From an uncultured Pelagibacteraceae bacterium (GTDB lineage Bacteria; Pseudomonadota; Alphaproteobacteria; Pelagibacterales; Pelagibacteraceae): a stretch of DNA of 64,000 nt. Location: positions 1-64,000 of the forward strand of contig CACNTW010000001.1 of assembly GCA_902623495.1 (NCBI GenBank), given 5' to 3'. Positions 45,323-53,168 of this stretch are shown piece after piece. A model generated the notes under the pieces. That model made no database searches. It was not told where the DNA came from and saw only the letters and a list, made by a program, of their open reading frames with translations. Each line of letters opens with the position of its first letter. Within the stretch, counting starts at the first letter, position 1. Made by a program: the position numbers and the translations under genes.

Positions 45323-45349
45323 TTTAGGGGGAATTAAATTCCCCCTAAA
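45323..45349. terminator. Strong inverted repeat between the DmdA-like gene and the 35-aa ORF
   Basis: TTTAGGGGGAATT pairs with AATTCCCCCTAAA around a single central A, giving at least a 9-bp stem with a 9-base loop. It lies 10 bases past the stop of the minus-strand gene at 45360-46715. On the minus strand the stem is followed by TAAATATG, not a full T tract, so it is a weak terminator or an mRNA-stabilising/regulatory hairpin in front of the small ORF. Confidence 0.55.
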
Positions 45350-45359
45350 AAAATTTTTA

Positions 45360-46715
45360 TCACTTACTGACTACTTCTCTTGTATTTGCGTTGTAAGATT
45401 CTGTAAATGGAATATCAACTACAACTGCATCAACTGGTTCCCCAGGTTTATCAGAATATTTTTCTGGTAGATGGACTTTAAATTTCGATCCAACCTTACC
45501 TCTTGGAAAACCATTTGCATTTAGCGTGCCATCAAATGGAACATATCCCATAGCAATATTTTTCCCCTTTTCTGGGTGATACCATGGAGAAGTTATAAAT
45601 CCTACAGGCTCACTGCCGTTTTCTGAAATTAACCAAAAATCTGGAGCATATTCTTCAATAGGTTTTCCTCCTAATTCAAGTCCAACTAATTGAAGTTTGT
45701 AAGGTTTATGACCTGCTTTTAAATCAGCTTTCATTTTCTCGAGAGCTTTTTTACCAATGTAATCTGCTTTTTTGTTCCATTCACCTTTACCAGATAAAGA
45801 AACTTGATATCCAAGATTACATTGAAATGGATTATGCTCATGATCCATATCTTGTCCCCATGAAAGAATTCCAGCTTGTATCCTTCTATGGTGTGCAGGA
45901 GCAATTACCATTAAGTTATGTTTTTTACCTGCTTCAAGAACAGCATTCCACATATCTTCGGCATATAAAGTTGCTTCTCTTAAATATATTTCAAATCCAG
46001 ACTCGCCTGAAAAACCTGTTTGAGAAATTATACAACTTCTTCCACCAACTTTTGCAGAAGCCAATCCATAAAAAGGCATGTTATCAATATCAACTTCACT
46101 TCCACAAAGATCTTTCATCAAAGCTTTTGCTTTAGGACCTTGAATTTGTACAGGACAAGCATCTATTTCATTAATTTGAACATTAAACCTTTCATCTGCA
46201 TTTACTCCTTGCAGATATAATCCTATATCACTATCTGATAAACTAAACCAAAATTCATCTTTAGAAATTCTTAAAAGAATAGGATCATTTAATACTCCTC
46301 CATAAGAATTACACAAAATTACATATCTTCCTCTCATTGGAGAAATTTTTGTAGCATCTCTTGTAATTACATAATCAACAAATTTTTCTGCATCTGGTCC
46401 TTTAACTTGTATTTGTCTTTCAACTGCAACATTCCACATTGTTACATGGTTTTTAATTGCTTCGTACTCAACCATTGCACCACCATCTTCAGGTTTAACA
46501 TAACCTCTTGGATGATAAATTCTGTTATAAACAGTTGCTCTCCAACATCCTGCTTTCATAGATAAATGCCAGTATGGAGATTTCCTTACTCTTGTTGATA
46601 TTAGCATCTCAACTTTAGTAGGTCCGCTTTGCCTTAAATTGTATGGTACTTTTCTATCAGACTGATCTACTGATGTTGTATGTCTTAGTTTACTATAGTC
46701 AAATTCATTAGACAT
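45360..46715 (-). CDS. DmdA-like tetrahydrofolate-dependent methyltransferase (GcvT family)
   Basis: This 451-residue GcvT-type protein has blocks close to the DMSP demethylase clade: MWNVAVERQIQVKGPDAEKF (~93-112), a VLNDPILLRISKDEFWFSLS stretch, ADERFNVQINEI region, PVQIQGPKAKALMKDL, ISQTGFSGESGFEIYLRE and RRIQAGILSWGQDMDHEHNPF. DmdA in SAR11 is about 370 residues; this one has an extra ~60 at the N-terminus (SVDQSDRKVPYNL region) and a longer tail. The product would be 5-methyl-THF, and a MetF-like gene overlaps upstream by 8 bases. The methyl donor is unknown; glycine-cleavage T protein itself is excluded by its shorter family length and different motifs. Confidence 0.8.
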   Translation of the reverse strand: MSNEFDYSKLRHTTSVDQSDRKVPYNLRQSGPTKVEMLISTRVRKSPYWHLSMKAGCWRATVYNRIYHPRGYVKPEDGGAMVEYEAIKNHVTMWNVAVERQIQVKGPDAEKFVDYVITRDATKISPMRGRYVILCNSYGGVLNDPILLRISKDEFWFSLSDSDIGLYLQGVNADERFNVQINEIDACPVQIQGPKAKALMKDLCGSEVDIDNMPFYGLASAKVGGRSCIISQTGFSGESGFEIYLREATLYAEDMWNAVLEAGKKHNLMVIAPAHHRRIQAGILSWGQDMDHEHNPFQCNLGYQVSLSGKGEWNKKADYIGKKALEKMKADLKAGHKPYKLQLVGLELGGKPIEEYAPDFWLISENGSEPVGFITSPWYHPEKGKNIAMGYVPFDGTLNANGFPRGKVGSKFKVHLPEKYSDKPGEPVDAVVVDIPFTESYNANTREVVSK

Positions 46716-47436
46716 AGTTATTCTCCTTCAACCACTTGTTAGTTTCCTTCAAGCCGCCGAATGTATAAATGTGGAAATAATCAGTATGCGATTTAACTTT
46801 CCCAATTAAATCATTAGGGTCTTTAGGTTTCAATAAATCTAACGCCTTACTAAAATTAGATTTAAGAAAGTTAATGGAATTTTTTGCCCCTACAATATTA
46901 GCAAATTTAATTAAGCTAGATATTTTCATTGGCCCAGTTATTCCAACATGAACTGGTATTGTTTGTTTTGAGATAAAATCTATAATAGGCTGAGTATCCA
47001 TTAGCCATTGTGTAACTATATAATCAGCATAAGGCTTTTTATCTATCATAGCTTTTTCTAAATCAGAGTCGGATATATCAGGACTCCCCTCGGGATGTCC
47101 AGCAATTCCAATCTTGATGCCATCAAAAAACCCTGTCTCTAACATTTGATATGAGCTATCAAATTTTCCGATCGGGTCACGACTTCCACCTATCACCAAG
47201 ACCTGCTTAACACCCAAATCTTTACATCTAGAAACATAATCTTTTAGCTGATTTTCATCATTTATTGACCTTGCTGGGAAGTGAGGAACTGGATTAAATC
47301 CCTCTTTAACTAACTCTCCAGATTGTTGAGCAGTTTCTTTATAATCACCTCCAGGTAGCATTGTAACATAAACATCTTTTACCTTAGGCAATGTACTTAA
47401 ATCAGTTTTAGGACCTATTTCTAAAGAAAAATTCAT
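46708..47436 (-). CDS. Methylenetetrahydrofolate reductase-like protein (short MetF family)
   Basis: About 242 residues from an ATG at 47436; the TTG two codons upstream is less likely. It shows the MetF TIM-barrel landmarks in compressed form: VYVTMLPGGDYKETAQQSGE, FNPVPHFPARSI (the V-P-H motif), VKQVLVIGGSRDP and KIGIAGHPEGSPD, then ADYIVTQWLMDTQ. It is about 50 residues shorter than standard MetF (~290-300). Overlap with the DmdA-like gene suggests that it oxidises the 5-methyl-THF made there, or acts as a dedicated partner. A reducing direction for methionine synthesis is the alternative. Confidence 0.8.
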   Translation of the reverse strand: MNFSLEIGPKTDLSTLPKVKDVYVTMLPGGDYKETAQQSGELVKEGFNPVPHFPARSINDENQLKDYVSRCKDLGVKQVLVIGGSRDPIGKFDSSYQMLETGFFDGIKIGIAGHPEGSPDISDSDLEKAMIDKKPYADYIVTQWLMDTQPIIDFISKQTIPVHVGITGPMKISSLIKFANIVGAKNSINFLKSNFSKALDLLKPKDPNDLIGKVKSHTDYFHIYTFGGLKETNKWLKENNYV

Positions 47437-47540
47437 AACCAAATTCTTAATTGTTTTATATTCCGTGTCTATAAAAATATTAAACAGCTGAACACATTGT
47501 AACCCATTGTCATGATCCGAAAATTTAATTAAATTTAGTC

Positions 47541-48758
47541 ATGGAAAATAAATTATCTCAAATTACAGAATTATTCTCCAAAACAAGACAGCAAACGCTA
47601 TCTCTGTGCGAAAACTTAGAGGCTGAGGATATGGTCATACAGCCCAGCAAAAATGTTAGCCCACTTAAGTGGCATCTTGGTCACACCACATGGTTCTTCG
47701 AAAAATTCATCTTGTCAGAATTAGATGATAGTTACAAACCTTTTAACAAAGATTACAATTACATATTTAATTCATATTATAATTCTGTGGGTGAGTACAA
47801 TCCTCGAAATAAGAGAGGTTCACTAAATAGACCCATCTTAAAAGATGTTGTAAAATATAGACACTATGTAACTGAAAATATTATTGATTTTTTAAAAAGG
47901 ACAAAAAATAACAGGACATCATTTTTAGTTGAACTAGGTTCAAATCACGAACAACAGCATCAAGAATTAATGTTAATGGATATTAAAAATATTTTTTACA
48001 ACAATCCATTGATGCCGACTTATAATTCTAACGATGATAAACCAACTGCTAAAGAAGAAAATGAATTGACATTAGAAACTAGTAAAAAATTTAAATATGG
48101 AAATAACGAGGATATTTTTTGTTACGATAACGAATTACCAGTATCAGAAACACAATTAGATCCTTTTAAAATATATTCATTTGTTACTAATGGAGAGTGG
48201 AAAGAATTTATTAATGATGGAGGATATAAAAACCATGAGTATTGGTTATCTGATGGATGGGATTTTGTAAATAATAACAAATTACAAAAACCAATGTATT
48301 GGATAGATAATAATAATTATTTTACATTAAACGGTGTAAAAAAAATTGATAATGAAAAGCCAGTTTCTCATATAAGTTTCTATGAAGCAGATGCATTTGC
48401 AAGATATAAAAACAAAAGATTACCAACTGAATTTGAACTAGAGTATTTTTTAAAACAATCTGAGAAAAAAGGTAATTTTTTAGAAAATAAAATTTTCCAT
48501 GAAGTGGAAGAAAAAGCAGACGATGTTTACGGAAATTTATGGGCTTGGACAAGTAGTAATTACACACCTTACAAAAAATATAAACCTTATGAAGGAAATC
48601 TAGGAGAATATAATAATAAGTTCATGTGTAATCAGTTTGTCTTAAAAGGTGGCTCACATTCTACGTCTATTAATCATGTCAGAGCATCTTATAGAAATTT
48701 CTTTTACCCAAGTGATACTTGGCAGTTTTGTGGTGTCAGACTAGCTGATGACATCTAG
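47541..48758 (+). CDS. egtB: Ergothioneine biosynthesis protein EgtB (sulfoxide synthase)
   Basis: This 405-residue protein has an N-terminal DinB-like helical domain and a C-terminal FGE-sulfatase/formylglycine-type domain (~170-400). Candidate iron ligands are H48 (WHLGHTTWFFEK) and H136, H140 (GSNHEQQHQELMLMDI), matching the three-histidine facial triad of EgtB. The end shows LKGGSHSTSINHVRASYRNF and CGVRLADD, typical of the family. EgtB joins a thiol (gamma-glutamylcysteine or cysteine) to hercynine with O2. It overlaps egtD (TAGTG). OvoA would also contain a C-terminal methyltransferase, which is absent here. Confidence 0.9.
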   Translation: MENKLSQITELFSKTRQQTLSLCENLEAEDMVIQPSKNVSPLKWHLGHTTWFFEKFILSELDDSYKPFNKDYNYIFNSYYNSVGEYNPRNKRGSLNRPILKDVVKYRHYVTENIIDFLKRTKNNRTSFLVELGSNHEQQHQELMLMDIKNIFYNNPLMPTYNSNDDKPTAKEENELTLETSKKFKYGNNEDIFCYDNELPVSETQLDPFKIYSFVTNGEWKEFINDGGYKNHEYWLSDGWDFVNNNKLQKPMYWIDNNNYFTLNGVKKIDNEKPVSHISFYEADAFARYKNKRLPTEFELEYFLKQSEKKGNFLENKIFHEVEEKADDVYGNLWAWTSSNYTPYKKYKPYEGNLGEYNNKFMCNQFVLKGGSHSTSINHVRASYRNFFYPSDTWQFCGVRLADDI

Positions 48759-49720
48759 TGACTAATTTAAAATTAATAAACATAAACAATCAAATTCAAG
48801 ATGATAAAAAATTAATCTTACAAGGATTATTAAATAAAAAACAAAAATATTTACTACCTAAATATTTTTATGATGAGAAAGGTTCAAAGTTATTTAATAA
48901 AATTACAAACCTTAAAGAATATTACCCAACAAACAAAGAGTTAGAAATACTAGGTAGTTCACAAAAAGAGATAAGAAAGAAATTACCAATCAATTCAACA
49001 ATTGTAGAATTTGGTAGTGGCTCAAATAAAAAAATTAATAAATTTATAAATTCATTAAGTGAACCCAAAGAATATATTCCTATAGATATTAGTAAGGAAT
49101 ATTTGTTTGAAAATGCATCGATAATTGCAAAAAAATTCTCAGATTTAAAGGTAACAGCAATATGTGCCGACTTTAGTCAGACCAATAGATTAAATAAAAT
49201 TTTAAAAAATAAAAAAAAAATAGTCAGTTTTTTTCCAGGATCGACAATAGGAAATTATTTACCCAAAAATGCAAAAAAAATATTAAAAAATTTTTCAAAA
49301 ATTATAGGCAAAAATTCTTATTTAGTAATCGGGGTTGATTTAATCAAAAATAAGAAAACTCTTGAAAATGCTTACAACGATAAATCGGGAGTTACAGCAA
49401 AATTTAATAAAAATATATTAAATGTAGTAAACAAAATTTGTAATTCAAAATTTCAAACTAAAGATTTTGAACATAAAGCATTCTACAATTTAAAAAAAAA
49501 TAGAATTGAAATGCATCTTATTTCGAAAAAAAATTTCACGTTAAAAATTAATAAAAAGAATATTAAATTTACTAAAGATGAAATCATTCATACTGAAAAT
49601 TCTCATAAATATTCAAAAAATAACTTTGTTAAATTAGTTAATAAATCTGGCTTTAAAGTCTTAAAATATTTTACTGATAAAAAAAATTATTTTGGAGTTT
49701 TTTTATTAAAAGTGAAGTAA
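48758..49720 (+). CDS. egtD: L-histidine N-alpha-methyltransferase EgtD
   Basis: This 320-residue SAM-dependent enzyme has YLLPKYFYDEKGSKLFNKIT (~31-50), the SAM loop VEFGSGSNKKINKFI (~83-97), YIPIDISKEYL and the diagnostic SFFPGSTIGNYLPKNA. It trimethylates histidine to hercynine, the betaine precursor of ergothioneine. The GTG start overlaps the EgtB stop. The C-terminal two thirds are extremely Lys/Asn-rich, in line with the genome. EgtE/EgtC are not next to it, so the C-S lyase step must be encoded elsewhere or be nonspecific. Confidence 0.9.
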   Translation: MTNLKLININNQIQDDKKLILQGLLNKKQKYLLPKYFYDEKGSKLFNKITNLKEYYPTNKELEILGSSQKEIRKKLPINSTIVEFGSGSNKKINKFINSLSEPKEYIPIDISKEYLFENASIIAKKFSDLKVTAICADFSQTNRLNKILKNKKKIVSFFPGSTIGNYLPKNAKKILKNFSKIIGKNSYLVIGVDLIKNKKTLENAYNDKSGVTAKFNKNILNVVNKICNSKFQTKDFEHKAFYNLKKNRIEMHLISKKNFTLKINKKNIKFTKDEIIHTENSHKYSKNNFVKLVNKSGFKVLKYFTDKKNYFGVFLLKVK

Positions 49721-49728
49721 GTTTTATC

Positions 49729-50358
49729 ATGGCGCAAAAAGACGTAGGTAATAAAATTCCCATTTATAAGTTAAAAGACACCGATCAAGTAATGAAATAT
49801 TACGATGAGTGGGGTGATGGTAATAAATATGACAAGGATATGGTCGATTGGAATTACACAGGACCAAAAGAAACAACAAAAGTATTTTCAGAATTTCAGA
49901 AAAATAAAGATGCAAAAATTTATGATGCTGGTTGTGGTACTGGATTGGTCGGTGTTGAATTAAAAAAACATGGTTTTAAAAATTTTCATGGGGCAGATCT
50001 TTCGAAAAAGTTATTAGAATTGGTACCGAATGATCTTTATGAAGAGCTTGAACAAGTAGACTTGAATAAACCCATTAATAAAAAAGATGACGAATATGAC
50101 TCTGTTATGTGCGTTGGTACATTTACTTTTGGACATGTCAAGCCACCAGCTTTGGAGGAATTTATCAGGATTACAAAGAATGATGGATTTATCTGTTTTA
50201 CTATAAATGAGGGAATACATGAAGAATATGGTTTTGATAAAAAAATTGAACAACTTAAACAGCAAAATAAATGGAAAGAAATAAAATTTTTTAAGTCAGA
50301 TTACATTGCAAGTAAAGATGTAAATGCTTGGTTAGGGTTATATCAAGTGATAAAGTAA
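49729..50358 (+). CDS. Class I SAM-dependent methyltransferase
   Basis: This 209-residue protein has the SAM motif I KIYDAGCGTGLVGVEL (~63-78), motif II-like FHGADLSKKLLELVP and a motif III-like YDSVMCVGTFTFGHVKP. The N-terminus VMKYYDEWGDGNKYDKD resembles small-molecule methyltransferases of the UbiE/WBSCR27 type. It follows egtD by 8 bases and precedes the Rieske gene by three, so all are one transcript. The substrate is unknown; an amine or betaine would suit the neighbourhood. Confidence 0.85.
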   Translation: MAQKDVGNKIPIYKLKDTDQVMKYYDEWGDGNKYDKDMVDWNYTGPKETTKVFSEFQKNKDAKIYDAGCGTGLVGVELKKHGFKNFHGADLSKKLLELVPNDLYEELEQVDLNKPINKKDDEYDSVMCVGTFTFGHVKPPALEEFIRITKNDGFICFTINEGIHEEYGFDKKIEQLKQQNKWKEIKFFKSDYIASKDVNAWLGLYQVIK

Positions 50359-50361
50359 GCC

Positions 50362-51537
50362 ATGTCAGAAATTTACAATATTATAGATAAACAAAAGTTA
50401 GATATTGTATCGAAACCAATTAGTGAAGCTCATGGTTTACCAAATGAATGTTACATCAGTAAAGAATATACTTTAATTGAAAGAAAAAAATTATTTGAAG
50501 ATAAGTGGATAGTAATAGGAGTAGGAAGTTCAATTCCAGATGCAGGGGATGTAAAACCAATTGATTTACTTGGAATACCTTTGCTTATTGTTAGAACAAA
50601 AAATAAAGAAATAAAAGTTTTTCATAATATTTGTAGTCATAGAGGAGTTAAATTAGTTAAAGAAGCTGGCAAAATTAGAAATGTTATGAGGTGCTCATAT
50701 CATTCATGGTCATATGACTTAGAGGGAAAATTAATTGCTACACCTCACATAGGAGGCATGAATATTCATCAAACACCTGAATTTGATAAATCAAAAAGTA
50801 ATTTAAAAGAGATAAGATCATATATTTGGTTAGATCTAATTATGATTAATATTAACAACAATGAAACTTCATTTGAGGATTACATTAGTCCTTTAAGTGA
50901 AAGATGGGCAAAATTTTGGCCTTTGAAAGATAGAGAATTAATTTATCATGCAAATGATTATGGTTATTTTAAATTAGATGCAAAATGTAATTGGAAATTT
51001 GCAATTGAAAATTATTGTGAGAGCTATCATTTGCCTTGGGTACATCCAGGTTTAAATTCTTATTCAAAATTAGAGGATCACTATCATATTCAAGGACTGC
51101 CAAATCGTTTCGCTGGACAAGGAACAGTTGTTTACAATCCAAGATTTGAAGGAAATGAAAAGTTTCCTTGTTTCCCTAACTGGCCGAAAGATAAAGAAAA
51201 TATAGCTGAGTACGTAGCACTTTTTCCTAACGTAATGTTAGGAATTCACAAAGATCATTATTATGCTTATTGGTTAGAGCCAATCAATCATGAGTTTACA
51301 ATAGAACATATGGAAATTTATTATGTAGGAGATGAAGCAGCAAATTCAACAAAATATAAATCCCTAAGACAAAAAAATCACAAACAATGGGAAGATATTC
51401 AAAAAGAAGATGTAGATATAATTCAAAGTATGCAAATAGGTAGAAACTCTCCAGCTTATAATGGTGGTAATTTTTCTCCAAAGATGGACAATCCTACACA
51501 TCATTTTCATAAGTGGGTTGCTGGTAATTTAATTTAA
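50362..51537 (+). CDS. Rieske non-heme iron oxygenase alpha subunit (betaine/carnitine demethylase-like)
   Basis: This 391-residue terminal oxygenase has the Rieske ligands C91, H93 (ICSHRGVKLV) and C111, H114 (CSYHSWSYDLEGK). The mononuclear iron site appears as NYCESYHLPWVHPG (N217, E220, H223, H228). The size and HR..SYHSW context fit quaternary-amine demethylases such as glycine betaine (GbcA), stachydrine or carnitine monooxygenases, but aromatic-ring substrates use the same fold. No reductase is adjacent; a 2Fe-2S ferredoxin is encoded 3 kb downstream. The location 5 kb before dmgdh suggests production of dimethylglycine from betaine (inference). Confidence 0.85.
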   Translation: MSEIYNIIDKQKLDIVSKPISEAHGLPNECYISKEYTLIERKKLFEDKWIVIGVGSSIPDAGDVKPIDLLGIPLLIVRTKNKEIKVFHNICSHRGVKLVKEAGKIRNVMRCSYHSWSYDLEGKLIATPHIGGMNIHQTPEFDKSKSNLKEIRSYIWLDLIMININNNETSFEDYISPLSERWAKFWPLKDRELIYHANDYGYFKLDAKCNWKFAIENYCESYHLPWVHPGLNSYSKLEDHYHIQGLPNRFAGQGTVVYNPRFEGNEKFPCFPNWPKDKENIAEYVALFPNVMLGIHKDHYYAYWLEPINHEFTIEHMEIYYVGDEAANSTKYKSLRQKNHKQWEDIQKEDVDIIQSMQIGRNSPAYNGGNFSPKMDNPTHHFHKWVAGNLI

Positions 51538-51552
51538 AGTTAAAACCTAAAA

Positions 51553-51963
51553 ATGAAAATTATATTAATTATGGGACTTCCAGGCGCAGGGAAAACTACA
51601 TTAGCTGATGAACTTGCTCCCTTATTGAATGCAAAAAGATTAAATGCAGATGAAGTAAGAAAAGCTGCAAACGATTGGGATTTTTCAGAAGAGGGAAGAA
51701 CAAGACAAGCAAAAAGAATGGCTGACTTTGCATTAAAATTAAAAGATGAAGGAAATTATGTGATTGCGGATTTTATTTGCCCAACTCCAAAGGCAAGAAG
51801 TTTATTTCCTGCAGATTATGTAGTTTGGGTAGATACTATAAAAGAAGGTAGGTTTGATGACACTAATAAAATGTTTGTTAAACCAGAAAAATATGATTTT
51901 CATGTTACATCGCAAGATGCTAAGTCTTGGGCACCAAAGATTTTAAAGGAGATAAAAAAATGA
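51553..51963 (+). CDS. Miniature APS-kinase-like P-loop kinase
   Basis: This 136-residue protein starts MKIILIMGLPGAGKTTLADE (Walker A ~8-16), then RLNADEVRKAANDWDFSEEG and IADFICPTPKARSL, which mirror the DGD-N-R and FISP segments of adenylylsulfate kinase. It is about 40-60 residues shorter than true CysC and lacks the longer APS-binding lid. No sulfate adenylyltransferase gene is nearby. It overlaps the next gene by four bases (ATGA) and the pair probably acts together. A kinase for another small hydroxylated or sulfated metabolite is a likely alternative. Confidence 0.7.
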   Translation: MKIILIMGLPGAGKTTLADELAPLLNAKRLNADEVRKAANDWDFSEEGRTRQAKRMADFALKLKDEGNYVIADFICPTPKARSLFPADYVVWVDTIKEGRFDDTNKMFVKPEKYDFHVTSQDAKSWAPKILKEIKK

Positions 51964-52334
51964 CGTATCAATGGGACAATAAAAAACCAACTGCTCAAAT
52001 GTTAGGAAGATGGCAACCGTTTCATGATGGTCACTATACTCTATTTAAGGAAATTATAAAAAAAACAGGACAAGTATGTATTCAAATTAGAGATGTACAA
52101 GGTGTTGATGATAATCCATTTGATTTTGAAACAGTTAAGAAAAATATTGAAGAAAAACTTAATCCAGAGTTTGAGGGCAGGTTCAAAATTATGCTTGTCC
52201 CTAATATTACAAATATTTGTTATGGAAGAGGTGTTGGATATAAAATTGAAGAAATAGTTTTGTCTGAAGAAATCCAAAAAATTTCAGCAACTAAAATTAG
52301 AGCCAAGATGAGAGAAGAAGGTAAATTAAAATAA
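51960..52334 (+). CDS. Nucleotidyltransferase of the cytidylyltransferase (HxGH) fold
   Basis: About 124 residues from the ATG that overlaps the kinase stop; the earlier in-frame methionine at 51927 is inside the kinase gene. The adenylyl/cytidylyltransferase signature reads LGRWQPFHDGHYTLFKEII (HDGH in place of HxGH, ~9-27), and the late ISATKIRAKMREEGK resembles the ISxTxIR signature. It probably activates the product of the kinase by attaching AMP or CMP. The fused-like gene order kinase-nucleotidyltransferase is compact and may be a two-step activation pathway of unknown product. Confidence 0.72.
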   Translation: MTYQWDNKKPTAQMLGRWQPFHDGHYTLFKEIIKKTGQVCIQIRDVQGVDDNPFDFETVKKNIEEKLNPEFEGRFKIMLVPNITNICYGRGVGYKIEEIVLSEEIQKISATKIRAKMREEGKLK

Positions 52335-53108
52335 GTGACTGTAAAAATAAATAAAGTATCACCGGGTGTTAAAAGAGTTTTAATTAATGATCCAAAAACT
52401 TATAATTCCTTATCATACAATACTCTTTCGTCTTTATTAAAAGCATTCAAAAAATTAGATAACGATAAAGAAACTAGAGTTATTATTTTAGAAGGGGCTG
52501 GCAAAGGATTTAGTGCAGGTCACAATTTAAAAGAGGTAAGAGGTATAAAAAATAGATCTAATCATCTAAAACTGTTTAAACTTTGTTCAAAACTTATGAT
52601 GCAAATTGTTGAAGGAAACAAACCAGTGATAGCTAAAGTACATGGAGCAGCTTACGCAGCTGGATGTCAATTAGCAGCAAGTTGTGATCTTGCATATAGT
52701 ACAAACTCAGCAACATTTGCTACACCTGGAGTAAAAATTGGATTATTTTGCAGTACTCCAATGGTCGCTGTCAGTCGAAAAATCAGTAGAAAAAGAATGA
52801 TGGAAATGCTACTTACCGGTGATCCAATTAGTGCAAAATATGCAAAGGAAATTGGATTAATTAATGATCATTACAGTCCAAAAACTTTGAATAAAAAAGT
52901 TTTAGATATTGCAAAAAAAATATCTTCAAAATCAAATTTAACCATCAAAATAGGTAAAAAAGGTTTTTATAAACAATTAGAAATGCCATTAGGTAAAGCT
53001 TATGATTACACAAGTAAGATGATGACACTTAATATGTCATCTTATGATGCCAAAGAGGGTATTAGTGCTTTTATTGAAAAAAGAAATCCAAGTTGGAAAA
53101 ACAAATAA
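52335..53108 (+). CDS. Enoyl-CoA hydratase/isomerase (crotonase) family protein
   Basis: This 257-residue crotonase has the oxyanion-hole blocks GAGKGFSAGHNLKEVRG (~54-70) and KVHGAAYAAGCQLAASCDLAYS (~98-119). The GTG start directly follows the previous stop. It lacks the classic paired Glu-Glu of true hydratase in the second block (it has a GCQLAASCD pattern), so isomerase or hydrolase-type chemistry is possible. It closes the egtB-to-crotonase string, 60 bases before the SBP56 gene. Confidence 0.85.
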   Translation: MTVKINKVSPGVKRVLINDPKTYNSLSYNTLSSLLKAFKKLDNDKETRVIILEGAGKGFSAGHNLKEVRGIKNRSNHLKLFKLCSKLMMQIVEGNKPVIAKVHGAAYAAGCQLAASCDLAYSTNSATFATPGVKIGLFCSTPMVAVSRKISRKRMMEMLLTGDPISAKYAKEIGLINDHYSPKTLNKKVLDIAKKISSKSNLTIKIGKKGFYKQLEMPLGKAYDYTSKMMTLNMSSYDAKEGISAFIEKRNPSWKNK

Positions 53109-53168
53109 CCATTAAGTTGAAGTCACTTAAAAAAAAGTTTAAGTTGTAATCAAAGGAGAAAATCAATC

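Noticed and set aside
53109-53168. ACTTAAA/TTTAAGT hairpin before the SBP56 gene
   Set aside because: All A-T, no T tract, and common by chance in such AT-rich DNA; not strong enough to call a terminator.
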